The notes under the pieces were generated by a model that saw nothing but the letters and a program-made list of their open reading frames with translations, had not been told where the DNA came from and made no database searches. A stretch of DNA of 64,000 nt, from assembly GCA_965247055.1 (NCBI GenBank), contig CBDFGE010000004.1, positions 124,001 through 188,000 of the forward strand, written 5' to 3'. A program made the position numbers and the translations under genes. Below are positions 46,886-54,138 of the stretch, piece after piece. Numbering within the stretch: position 1 is the stretch's first letter; the number at the start of each line of letters is the position of its first letter. This stretch comes from CBDFGE01 sp965247055. Its GTDB lineage: Bacteria; Chloroflexota; Dehalococcoidia; Lucifugimonadales; JAGWBF01.

Positions 46886-47884
46886 GTGGACCTATCGGGG
46901 AGATATGGGCCTGGACCCGCCCCAACCTCGGCGGAGGATCATGGCCCGGGGCGGCCGGCCTCGCCGGGTCGGCGGACCGGGCCTCACGTCCTGTGCCACG
47001 ACCTGTTCAAAATATACAAACGGGCCGATCTGGAGGTGGTGGCGCTCCGGGGGCTGGACCTGGAGATGGAGACCGGAGAGATGGTCGCGGTGGTGGGGGC
47101 CAGTGGCAGCGGCAAGAGCACGTTGCTGAACATCCTCTCGGGATTGGACAGGCCATCGGCGGGCCAGATGCTGGTGGGTGGAAGGGACCTGTTGAACATC
47201 TCTGAGGGGGAGCTGGTGGTCTACCGCAGGCTGGAGGTAGGCTTCGTGTGGCAGGCCACGGCCCGGAACCTGGTCCCCTATCTTTCGGCCCGGGACAACA
47301 TCGTGCTGCCCATGGCCATTGCCGGGCAGGACGTGAAGCTGCGGAAGAGCCGGAGTCAGGAACTCCTGGAGGCGTTGGGCATGGCGGATATGGCCGATAG
47401 GCTCCCCCACCAGCTTTCCGGAGGCGAGCAGCAGAGGGTCGCCATAGGAGTTGCCATGGCCAACCTTCCTCCCCTGCTCCTGGCAGACGAGCCCACCGGG
47501 GAGTTGGATACCCACATGGCATCGGAGGTGTTCGAGCTATTGCGCCAGATGAACCGCATCTACGGGGTGAGTGTGATGGTGGTGACCCACTACCCAGGGG
47601 TGGCCCAGCACGTGGACCGGATCCTCCAGATACGAGATGGCCGCATCAGCACCGAAAGCAGTATGAAGCCCAGCTTCCAGCGGGAGGGCGGCTTTGTCCA
47701 GGAGGAGTACCTGGTGGTGGACCGCGCAGGCCGGCTTCAGCTTCCACCGGAGTATATAGAAAAGCTCCATCTTCGGGGCCTGGCGAAAGCGGACATGGAC
47801 GGTGACCAGGTGACCATAAGACACCCCGACAATAGCCCCTCTCCTGGACCCACAGGCCGCGCCGCGGAAGGCCAGGACCCATGA
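46886..47884 (+). CDS. ABC transporter ATPase (LolD/MacB type) with an AbrB-like C-terminal tail
   Basis: A 332-residue ATPase from a GTG behind AAGGAG. An N-terminal Pro-rich lead of about 35 residues comes first. Then come Walker [10 protein letters not shown], signature LSGGEQQRV, Walker [13 protein letters not shown] and H-loop VVTHYPG. After the normal end ([11 protein letters not shown]) the protein carries about 75 extra residues including [20 protein letters not shown], which looks like half of a SpoVT/AbrB swapped-hairpin barrel. It likely energises the two permeases. The tail could mediate dimerisation or regulation. Confidence 0.88.
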   Translation: MDLSGRYGPGPAPTSAEDHGPGRPASPGRRTGPHVLCHDLFKIYKRADLEVVALRGLDLEMETGEMVAVVGASGSGKSTLLNILSGLDRPSAGQMLVGGRDLLNISEGELVVYRRLEVGFVWQATARNLVPYLSARDNIVLPMAIAGQDVKLRKSRSQELLEALGMADMADRLPHQLSGGEQQRVAIGVAMANLPPLLLADEPTGELDTHMASEVFELLRQMNRIYGVSVMVVTHYPGVAQHVDRILQIRDGRISTESSMKPSFQREGGFVQEEYLVVDRAGRLQLPPEYIEKLHLRGLAKADMDGDQVTIRHPDNSPSPGPTGRAAEGQDP

Positions 47885-48690
47885 CAGGGCCTCCCACGCC
47901 TTTGGGAAGGAGGGGGCCCGCCTATCAGCCGCCCTGGGCCTCTTCCCGGAGAAAAGATGGGGAGCCGGTGGGCCCCGTTATACCTCCCATTGTGTCCACC
48001 GAGGGGCTGACTCGGGTGTTCGAGTCGGCGGGCCGGGCTGTCACAGCTGTGGATAAGGTGACCCTGGACGTGATGCCCGGTGAGTTCCTGGCGGTCACCG
48101 GGCGCTCCGGTTCGGGCAAGACTACCTTGCTTAACATGATGGCGGGGCTGGACCGGCCCACCGCGGGAAGAGTGCTCTTCGAGGGGCGGGACCTCTCTGC
48201 ACTGTCGGAGCCTGAGCTGGTGGAGCTGAAGCGCCACAAGATAGGATTCGTCTTCCAGTCCTTCGGTCTTATGCCCCTCCTTTCGGCTCTGGAGAACGTT
48301 GAGCTGTCCCTACACGTGGGCGGAGTAAGGTGGCGGGAACGCCGCAGGAGGGCACAGGAGGCGTTGGAATCGGTAGGACTGGGCCCAAGGGCCCGTCACA
48401 GGCCCTACGAGCTGTCGGGAGGGGAGCAGCAGCGGGTCGCCATCGCCCGGGCGCTGGTGACCGGGCCCGCCGTGGTCTTCGCCGATGAGCCCACGGGCGA
48501 GCTGGACACGGCCACCGCCATAACCATCGCCAGCCTCCTTCGCGAGGTTGCCCTGTACCGGGGTGTGACCGTCATCGTCGCGACCCACGACCCGGCACTG
48601 GCGGGCGTGAGCAACCGGACGGTGGGCATGATGGACGGTGCCTTGGATGGGATAACGGTGAACTCTGGAGGCGGGCCTACTCCTGGATGA
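47881..48690 (+). CDS. ABC transporter ATPase (LolD/MacB type)
   Basis: A second ATPase of 269 residues whose ATG overlaps the previous stop (ATGA). Walker A GRSGSGKTT, Q-loop FVFQSFGLMP, signature LSGGEQQRV, Walker [13 protein letters not shown] and H-loop VATHDPA are all present. There is a 35-residue Pro-rich N-terminus, and no AbrB-like tail. With the first ATPase and the two permeases it makes a self-contained four-gene ABC system with no substrate-binding protein, as for MacB-type mechanotransmission or lipoprotein/peptide release. Confidence 0.9.
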   Translation: MTGPPTPLGRRGPAYQPPWASSRRKDGEPVGPVIPPIVSTEGLTRVFESAGRAVTAVDKVTLDVMPGEFLAVTGRSGSGKTTLLNMMAGLDRPTAGRVLFEGRDLSALSEPELVELKRHKIGFVFQSFGLMPLLSALENVELSLHVGGVRWRERRRRAQEALESVGLGPRARHRPYELSGGEQQRVAIARALVTGPAVVFADEPTGELDTATAITIASLLREVALYRGVTVIVATHDPALAGVSNRTVGMMDGALDGITVNSGGGPTPG

Positions 48691-49759
48691 CTTCGGTGGC
48701 CCTTTGCGCGACGTGCCACGCGGGCATCCAGGAGGAGTTCCTACCGTCGCCTCCAGCTACGACCACCAGATAGTTGTCGGGCGAAGAGACCAGGGGCACC
48801 GGGTAGTCGTCCCTCTCGCCGGCGAACAGCTCCATCCCAGGCCGACCGCCCAGATACCCCCCGCCCCTGAGCTCCCCCAAGGGGCGCCTGATGTGGCGAA
48901 AGAGGTATTCTCGCACCTCCCCGAGTTCGAATCCGGAGGAGGCGATCTCGGCAGCGTGCTCGGGACACAGGACGATAACCGGCGATGCGTCCTTTGACTC
49001 GTAATAGGAGCCCTCTATACCCTCGTTCTTGATGGCCCGGACTATGTCGGGAAGAACCCCCGGCCCCTCTCCCCGAGGCCCCTCCCAGATGAGGTGGACT
49101 CCCCGCACGGCCGTCACCGTCACGGTGCTCGCCTCCGGCGGGAAGCCCAGCCCTACGTGAAAGGGCTTCCACGGACTGCGTTCCGAGTTTTCCGCCAGGC
49201 ACATGGTGTACTTGCCCGGCCAGGCCTGGGTGGACTTCTCCATGGTATCCGCGGTGGTCCCCCCCAGGTTCCGCATCACCAGGCGCAGGGCGCGGCCGAT
49301 GGTGGCGTTGGCCCGGTGGCCCGAACCAAGGACGGCGGTCCCGCCATGAAGCCCCAGCCTGCTGGCCACTGGCCCGCTCACGATGATGGCAGGGGCCGCT
49401 CCCCCAGTGGTCGTGGATACGGAGCCTACGTTGAACTGGGGCTGGAGGACCGCTCCGACGGCGGCCAGAACCACGGGCATATAGTCGGGCTTGCACCCCG
49501 CCATCACGGCGTTGATGGCCACCTTTTCAACGGTGACGGAACTGTCTCTGGGGGGTATCCTGCCCAGGATATGGCTCCCGGACAGCGGGCAGGCCTCCAG
49601 CATCTCCAGTACCAGCTCTTCGGTAGGCGGGATGATGGGGAGCCCATCGGTCCATCCCTGCTCGTGGAAGTGTTCGTTTATCTCCCTCCCAGAGCCCTGG
49701 AGCTGCAGCCGTGAGGCGGCTTTGCCTTGGGCGGGGATGGCTCTCCCGCCTTCAGCCAA
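48677..49759 (-). CDS. Uncharacterised conserved protein coupled to a UGSC selenoprotein
   Basis: The 360-residue protein has no domain I can name. It starts near INEHFHEQGWTDGLPIIPPT and contains a glycine/alanine-rich middle (VSTTTGGAAPAIIVSGPVAS, HGGTAVLGSGHRANATIGRA). A LVMRNLGGTTADTMEKSTQ segment and a C-terminal half with YYESKDASPVIVLCPEHAAE follow. One possible start is the TTG at 49759 (GGAGGCGAAGG upstream), which overlaps the selenoprotein stop (49752); an ATG at 49798 would overlap more. The overlap and shared strand mean both are made together. The 3' end overlaps the convergent ATPase gene by 14 bases. No signal peptide or membrane helix is seen. Confidence 0.7.
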   Translation of the reverse strand: MAEGGRAIPAQGKAASRLQLQGSGREINEHFHEQGWTDGLPIIPPTEELVLEMLEACPLSGSHILGRIPPRDSSVTVEKVAINAVMAGCKPDYMPVVLAAVGAVLQPQFNVGSVSTTTGGAAPAIIVSGPVASRLGLHGGTAVLGSGHRANATIGRALRLVMRNLGGTTADTMEKSTQAWPGKYTMCLAENSERSPWKPFHVGLGFPPEASTVTVTAVRGVHLIWEGPRGEGPGVLPDIVRAIKNEGIEGSYYESKDASPVIVLCPEHAAEIASSGFELGEVREYLFRHIRRPLGELRGGGYLGGRPGMELFAGERDDYPVPLVSSPDNYLVVVAGGDGRNSSWMPAWHVAQRATEVIQE

Positions 49760-50309
49760 CCTTCGCCTCCGGCGACGAGGCGACCAGGCCCTGGGCAACC
49801 CGGTCCGCGCTATCCCGGGCTATCTTCCGCATATCCTCGGCGGTCTTGTTACCGATGGGATGGCCGACCACCACCAGGGGATGCTCCTGCAGTCCTTTGG
49901 CGCGGGTCACCTGCTCTCCGGCCCTGGCGAAGGCGTCGGTTATCACCGAGACCGCGGGTCTGCCCCGCTTCTCAGCCTCTATTCCGTCGTGGGGACCCCA
50001 CGCAGTGCAGGAGCCTCAATCGGCCACCGCCCCAACTATGGCGTCGCACTCCCTCGCCAGCTCGTCCATGACCTCTGACGGGACCGGCACACTCTGGTTG
50101 GGCTTGCTGTAGGTCACGGTCCTGGTCACGCCGTAGCGCTCCTGAAGCACCCGCCCTAGCTCCTCCAGGTATACGTTGGAGTTGTGCAGGCTGTTATCTA
50201 TCAGTCCTACCGTGGTCCCGTGGAGGCTGGGCAGGCGGTCTGCCAGGCGGTGCCGGGCAACGTCCTCCGAGGCTGGGTGCAGCACCGTGGTGGTCTGTGT
50301 CACTACCAT
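49752..50309 (-). CDS. UGSC-family selenoprotein (Sec98 encoded by UGA)
   Basis: Two open stretches, 50309-50019 and 50015-49752, are in the same frame, separated only by a TGA at 50016-50018. Read through, they give a 185-residue protein with the motif VADUGSCTAW, the hallmark of the UGSC (seleno)protein family, with Sec at residue 98. The N-terminal half has GLIDNSLHNSNVYLEELGRVL and the C-terminal half PAVSVITDAFARAG and VVVGHPIGNK. Both fit one fold. A six-bp hairpin with a G-first loop begins 14 bases after the UGA (bacterial SECIS). AAGGAG lies before the ATG. The reaction is unknown; a Sec-Gly-Ser-Cys site suggests thiol/selenol redox chemistry. Confidence 0.9.
49988..50002 (-). promoter_or_regulatory. 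Bacterial SECIS hairpin of the UGSC gene
   Basis: CGTGGG pairs with CCCACG around a GTC loop. The apical loop starts 20 bases after the UGA, with G as its first base. This distance and the loop G fit the SelB-binding bacterial SECIS rules. The element lies within the coding sequence, as expected in bacteria. Confidence 0.65.
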
Positions 50310-50399
50310 GCCGATACTCTCCTTTTGGCGGGAAAGCCGCTTCTCTATATTGCCACCGCGAGGAGCAGCCTCTATGACCCGGCGCCCCCCGGCCCCCTC

Positions 50400-50429
50400 A
50401 TTTTATGTCCCAGCGGGGAGCCATAGCAA
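50400..50429 (-). promoter_or_regulatory. Probable promoter of the UGSC operon
   Basis: TTGCTA (50424-50429) and TAAAAT (50400-50405) are 18 bases apart on the - strand, about 90 bases before the selenoprotein ATG. It is divergent from the thiamin operon promoter at 50462. Confidence 0.4.
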
Positions 50430-50461
50430 TAGGGCCATATTCACCCCACACCGTGGTCTCG

Positions 50462-50491
50462 TTGACTTTCGTATGGCGTCCATGCTACACT
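50462..50491 (+). promoter_or_regulatory. Promoter of the thiamin operon
   Basis: TTGACT (50462-50467) and TACACT (50486-50491) are separated by 18 bases. The predicted start, near 50498, lies just before the riboswitch, as expected. Confidence 0.6.
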
Positions 50492-50514
50492 CCGCGCAGG
50501 CACCTAGAAAACAG

Positions 50515-50618
50515 AGTGAGCCTGTCGGGAGCTTGGGTAAGCCAGGCTGAGAGGGTGGCCGATACTCGTCACCGACCGCTGATACCTGATCCGGGTAATA
50601 CCGGCGAAGGGAAGAGAG
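50515..50618 (+). promoter_or_regulatory. TPP riboswitch (THI box)
   Basis: The conserved pieces appear in order: GGGAGC, then CTGAGA (pyrimidine-sensing helix), then ACCTGATCCGGGTAATACCG and GCGAAGGGAA (pyrophosphate-sensing helix). Spacing fits a TPP aptamer with a short P3. The downstream intrinsic terminator and the thi genes make a switch that turns transcription off when thiamin pyrophosphate is plentiful. Confidence 0.93.
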
Positions 50619-50636
50619 GTTGGCAGGTATGGGCAA

Positions 50637-50668
50637 ACCGCCAGGGCTACCCTGGCGGTTTTTGTTTT
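50637..50668 (+). terminator. Rho-independent terminator downstream of the TPP riboswitch
   Basis: A perfect 10-bp stem (ACCGCCAGGG/CCCTGGCGGT) with a three-base loop is followed by TTTTTGTTTT. It lies between the aptamer and the thiG start (50690) and is the obvious expression platform for transcription attenuation. Confidence 0.9.
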
Positions 50669-50689
50669 AGACGGAAAGGGGAGGCCGAT

Positions 50690-51481
50690 ATGGCAGACCA
50701 GTTGGTGATCGCGGGGAGGAAGTTCAAGTCGAGGCTCATCGTGGGTACGGGAAGGTACCGGACCATGGAGGACATGGTACAGGCCATAGAGGCTTCCGGG
50801 TCCGAGATGGTCACCGTGGCGATCAGGCGGCTGGACCTGGACGATCCTAACAAGAAGACCATTCTGGACTACATAGACTGGAATAAGTACCATATCCTCC
50901 CCAACACAGCCGGATGCCGTAGCGTGGAGGAGGCCCTGTTCATCGCCCGGCTGGGCAAGCAGGTTGGCAATACCAACTGGGTGAAGCTGGAGGTAATACC
51001 GGACCCCAAGTATCTCCTGCCCGACCCGGTGGGCACCCTCGAAGCCGCGGAGAAGCTGGTGCAAGAGGGGTTCGTCGTCCTGCCCTACATCCATGCCGAT
51101 CCGGTCCTGGCCAAGAGGCTGGAGGAAGTAGGTTGCGCCACCGTCATGCCTCTGGGGTCGGCCATCGGCTCGGGCCAGGGGATCCATACCGCCGAGGAGA
51201 TACGCATCATCGTCGAGCAGGCTGGCGTTCCGGTGGTGGTGGATGCGGGCCTGGGCGTGCCCTCGGACGCCTCCCAGTCCTTTGAGATGGGGGCCGATGC
51301 CGTCCTCGTCAACTCGGCCATTGCCCAGGCCCAGGACCCGGTGCTTATGGCCAAGGCCTTCAAGAAGGGAGTCGAAGCGGGCCGCATGGCCTATATCGCG
51401 GGCCGCATAGCCAAGCGGGCATACGCCGCAGCCAGCAGCCCCACCCAGGACGTGCCCCAGCCCATGCCGGCGTCCAGGTAG
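50690..51481 (+). CDS. thiG: Thiazole synthase ThiG
   Basis: ThiG forms the thiamin thiazole from deoxyxylulose phosphate, dehydroglycine and ThiS-thiocarboxylate. The 263-residue barrel starts at ATG 50690 (AAAGGGGAGG upstream). It shows [18 protein letters not shown], the catalytic-lysine strand [23 protein letters not shown] and [15 protein letters not shown], and ends [11 protein letters not shown]. It is the first gene of thiG-thiE-thiS. Confidence 0.96.
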   Translation: MADQLVIAGRKFKSRLIVGTGRYRTMEDMVQAIEASGSEMVTVAIRRLDLDDPNKKTILDYIDWNKYHILPNTAGCRSVEEALFIARLGKQVGNTNWVKLEVIPDPKYLLPDPVGTLEAAEKLVQEGFVVLPYIHADPVLAKRLEEVGCATVMPLGSAIGSGQGIHTAEEIRIIVEQAGVPVVVDAGLGVPSDASQSFEMGADAVLVNSAIAQAQDPVLMAKAFKKGVEAGRMAYIAGRIAKRAYAAASSPTQDVPQPMPASR

Positions 51482-51485
51482 AGCC

Positions 51486-52169
51486 ATGAGGCGCCCCATT
51501 CCTGCACCCTGCCTGTGCCTGGTGACCGACCGGCGGCTGTGTAGCGGCGACTTCGGAGAGCTTGAGCGGAGGGTGGAGGCCGCCGTCAAGGGCGGAGTCG
51601 GCCTCGTCCATCTACGGGAAAAGGACCTGCCCGCGGGCCGGCTCCTGGAAGTGGCGGAGAGGTTGCGTGCGGCCACCAAAGGAGCGGCCCTCCTGTTCGT
51701 GAACGACCGGGTAGACGCGGCGATGGCCTGCGGGGCCGACGGTGTACAGCTGGGGGAGGAGGGGATGCCCGCCGGCGCCGCGCGAGCCGTGGCGGGGGAA
51801 GGGCTGCTCATCGGGCGCTCGGTCCATGACGTGGAAGGCGCCATCGCCGCCGAGGCCCAGGGAGCCGACTTTCTGCTGGTGGGCACCGTGTTCCCGACGG
51901 GCTCCCATGCCGGGGTCGAGCCCGAAGGGCTCCAGCTCCTCTCGCGGGTGGCCGGGAGAACAGCGCTTCCCTTCGCGGGCATAGGCGGCATCAAGGCGGC
52001 CAACGTGGGCGCGATAATCGGTGCGGGAGCCTCCGGGGCGGCGGTTATCAGCGCCATCCTGGGAGCCGCGGACCCGGAGCGGGCCGCGCGGGAGCTGAAA
52101 GAGGCCATGGAGGCTGAGTGGCATCCCCCCCATGCCCACGAGCATGGGGCTCCTTTGAGGGCATCATGA
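51486..52169 (+). CDS. thiE: Thiamin-phosphate synthase ThiE
   Basis: ThiE joins the pyrimidine pyrophosphate and thiazole phosphate into thiamin phosphate. The 227-residue TIM barrel has CLVTDRRLC, LVHLREKDLPAG, LFVNDRVDAAMACGADGVQL, DFLLVGTVFPTGSHAG and the phosphate-loop AGIGGI. A His-rich C-terminus (HPPHAHEHG) overlaps thiS by 4 bases. Confidence 0.96.
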   Translation: MRRPIPAPCLCLVTDRRLCSGDFGELERRVEAAVKGGVGLVHLREKDLPAGRLLEVAERLRAATKGAALLFVNDRVDAAMACGADGVQLGEEGMPAGAARAVAGEGLLIGRSVHDVEGAIAAEAQGADFLLVGTVFPTGSHAGVEPEGLQLLSRVAGRTALPFAGIGGIKAANVGAIIGAGASGAAVISAILGAADPERAARELKEAMEAEWHPPHAHEHGAPLRAS

Positions 52170-52369
52170 TAAGTTTGAGGGTGAACGGAAAACCCAGGGA
52201 CGTTGAAGGCTCGGTGGACCTGGTGAGTTTCCTTCAGAGCTACGGGGTAAATCTACAGCACGTGGCCGTGGGGTATAACGGGGTGGTCCTGGGGAGGGAG
52301 ACCTTTGGCGACGTATTGCTCAAGGACGGGGATGTGCTGGAGGTAGTGAGGCCGGTGGGGGGCGGGTAG
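52166..52369 (+). CDS. thiS: Sulfur carrier protein ThiS
   Basis: ThiS carries sulfur as a C-terminal thiocarboxylate to ThiG. The 67-residue ubiquitin-like protein starts at ATG 52166 (MISLRVNGKPRDV), overlapping the thiE stop as ATGA. It ends in the required Gly-Gly (VRPVGGG). Confidence 0.94.
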   Translation: MISLRVNGKPRDVEGSVDLVSFLQSYGVNLQHVAVGYNGVVLGRETFGDVLLKDGDVLEVVRPVGGG

Positions 52370-52442
52370 CCCTATAACGCTTCTGCCGTCCCCCCGGCCA
52401 CGCCGCCGTCACGGTTGCTAACCCAGCCCGGAGGTGCCCAGG

Positions 52443-52823
52443 ATGGCCGCCCACACTCCCGAGGAGCTGTACCAGCAGTTCCGAGCCGCCGTCAGCCAGG
52501 GTCCCGCCGGCCTGGACGCCCTCGTCACCCTCTATGAACCCGAGGCGACGTTCGTTCCCAGACCCGGAGAGATGGTCACCGGCACCGAGGCAATCCGCCG
52601 GGCCTTAGCCGGTCTGCTGGACTCCCGGCCCAAGATAACTGTCCTGGCCAAGAAGGTCGTTGCCGCGGGCGACATCGTCCTGTCCTGCAACAGGTGGGAG
52701 ATGAAGGCCGCGGGCCCCGATGGCAACCCCATCGTGATAACCGGCATGGGCACCGAGGTAGCCCGCCGCCAGTCCGACGGCACCTGGCTCTTCCTGATCG
52801 ATAATCCCTACGGCGCCGAGTGA
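52443..52823 (+). CDS. SnoaL/NTF2-like small protein
   Basis: A cone-shaped alpha+beta barrel protein of 126 residues from ATG 52443 (GGAGG eight bases upstream; a GTG at 52434 is also possible). The motif LVTLYEPEATFVPRPGEMVTG and the final GTWLFLIDNPYG strand are typical of the DUF4440/SnoaL family, which includes isomerases, hydrolases and ligand-binding proteins. No catalytic triad can be named. Confidence 0.75.
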   Translation: MAAHTPEELYQQFRAAVSQGPAGLDALVTLYEPEATFVPRPGEMVTGTEAIRRALAGLLDSRPKITVLAKKVVAAGDIVLSCNRWEMKAAGPDGNPIVITGMGTEVARRQSDGTWLFLIDNPYGAE

Positions 52824-52874
52824 GCTCGCCCGACGGGACGATCTCGCCTAGCCCGCGCCCTCCGGGGGGACGGC

Positions 52875-53396
52875 CTACACCAGACTGGCACCCAGTATCT
52901 TCTCCATGTGCTGCAAGGCCCATCTGTGGGCGTCCGGGTCAAAGGTGGCGACGCAGTCGGTGGGCACCTCGACGGGGTAGTCCCGGTTGCGGGCGTCGGC
53001 GGCGGTGTGGAGAACGCATATGTCCGTACACACCCCGCATACGATAACCTTCTCCGGGTTCAGGGCCTCCAGCTCCCTCTCCAGGCCGGTATTGAAGAAC
53101 CCGCTGTAGCGGGTCTTGGGGATGACGTTATGCTCGGAGACGTACCCGCGCAGCTCCGAAACCACCATGGCCTCCTCGGTGCCCTTCACGCAGTGTTGGG
53201 GAAACATCTGGAACTCCAGGTCATCGGGATCGTGGCTGTCGCAGATGAAGAATATCCTGGAGCCCGCCTCTCGCTCCCTCTCCAGCAGCCTTCGGACCCT
53301 GGGAATAATCTCCCTGCAGCCGTCCCCGCAATATAGATTGTGGCCCGGCTCCAGGAAGCCTTTCAGCATATCCACCACCAGTACGGCGTTAGCCAT
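52875..53396 (-). CDS. Cysteine hydrolase, isochorismatase/nicotinamidase family
   Basis: The 173-residue enzyme starts at ATG 53396 behind AGGAGATG; the open frame up to 53837 is antisense to the selenoprotein. The triad is visible as Asp in VVDMLKGFL, Lys in VIPKTRYSGF and Cys in GVCTDICVLHTAADA. Metal ligands lie in CDSHDPDDLEFQMFPQHCVKGTE, the nicotinamidase-like pattern. A likely role is hydrolysing nicotinamide or a related amide; isochorismate is less likely. Confidence 0.88.
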   Translation of the reverse strand: MANAVLVVDMLKGFLEPGHNLYCGDGCREIIPRVRRLLEREREAGSRIFFICDSHDPDDLEFQMFPQHCVKGTEEAMVVSELRGYVSEHNVIPKTRYSGFFNTGLERELEALNPEKVIVCGVCTDICVLHTAADARNRDYPVEVPTDCVATFDPDAHRWALQHMEKILGASLV

Positions 53397-53514
53397 GGGC
53401 TCATCTCCTGGCTGCCGGCTCCCCTTGAAGTCTAATTTATAGCGCCCCGGTGGCGAATTCAAGGCCCCACCGCCCCGGTGGAGCCTCTGGACGGTGACGG
53501 CGGTCCACCGGCGG

Positions 53515-53543
53515 TAGAATGGGGCCCTCAAATGGGTTATAAT
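53515..53543 (+). promoter_or_regulatory. Possible promoter of the selenoprotein redoxin gene
   Basis: A perfect TATAAT (53538-53543) stands 60 bases before the redoxin ATG. The -35 position 17 bases upstream (TAGAAT, 53515-53520) is weak. Confidence 0.35.
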
Positions 53544-53603
53544 GGGGGCCGCCTCGCCCCCCTCGCACGGGGTGGGCGTAATCAGCACATAGGAGATGCA
53601 ACG

Positions 53604-54068
53604 ATGACAGCCCAAGTGGGACAGCCGGCCCCGGATTTCAGTCTGCTTTCTCAGGATGGCAAGAAAGTCAGCTTGAGCCAGTTCAAGGGGGAGAAGACCG
53701 TAGTCCTCTCCTGGCACGTCTTCGACTTCACAGGGGGTTGAACCAACCAGGTCTCCTTGTTCCGGCAGTACAATGGCCAGTTTGAGGAGAAGGGTGCCCA
53801 GGTCCTGGGCATAAGCTGTGACAGCCACCACTCGCATAGGATGTGGTCCAACAGTCTGGGTAATTTGCCGTATCCGCTACTGTCTGACTTCCACCCCCAC
53901 GGAGAGATGTGCAAGTCCTACGCCCTGTTCAACGAGGAGCGCGGCGTCCCCATACGTGCGGTGGTCATCGTGGACAAAGACGGGGTGGTACGTTTCAGGA
54001 AGGAGTACGCCCCGCCCACCCTCCCCGACCCGGCGGACATCCTGGCGGAGCTGGAGAAACTGGGCTAG
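53604..54068 (+). CDS. Selenocysteine-containing peroxiredoxin-like redoxin (Sec46 encoded by UGA)
   Basis: A TGA at 53739-53741 interrupts one continuous frame. Before it is a typical AhpC/TSA start, GQPAPDFSLLSQDGKKVSLS; after it the fold continues as NQVSLFRQYNGQFEEKGAQV and LGISCDSHHSHRMW. The stop falls exactly at the peroxidatic position (FTGGU, TxxU replacing TxxC), so the 154-residue product carries Sec46. A Cys is present later (GISCD), as a possible resolving residue. The ATG at 53604 has AGGAG upstream. A SECIS-like hairpin begins 14 bases after the UGA. A role in reducing peroxides or in thiol redox is likely. Confidence 0.92.
53755..53776 (+). promoter_or_regulatory. Bacterial SECIS-like hairpin of the redoxin gene
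   Basis: CCTTGT pairs with ACAATGG with one bulged T and a nine-base loop containing GG. The loop begins 20 bases after the UGA, within the range SelB uses. The loop G is not in the first two positions, so the fit is fair rather than strong. Confidence 0.5.
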
Positions 54069-54138
54069 GTACGACCCGTGGTCATTGGCGGGCCCATCCT
54101 GGTTATGAAGCCCGATCGGTTGAGCAGGGCGCCATCGA

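Noticed and set aside
50504..52108. 534-codon open frame on the - strand opposite thiG and thiE
   Set aside because: It covers a riboswitch and two certain genes in antisense; no motif.
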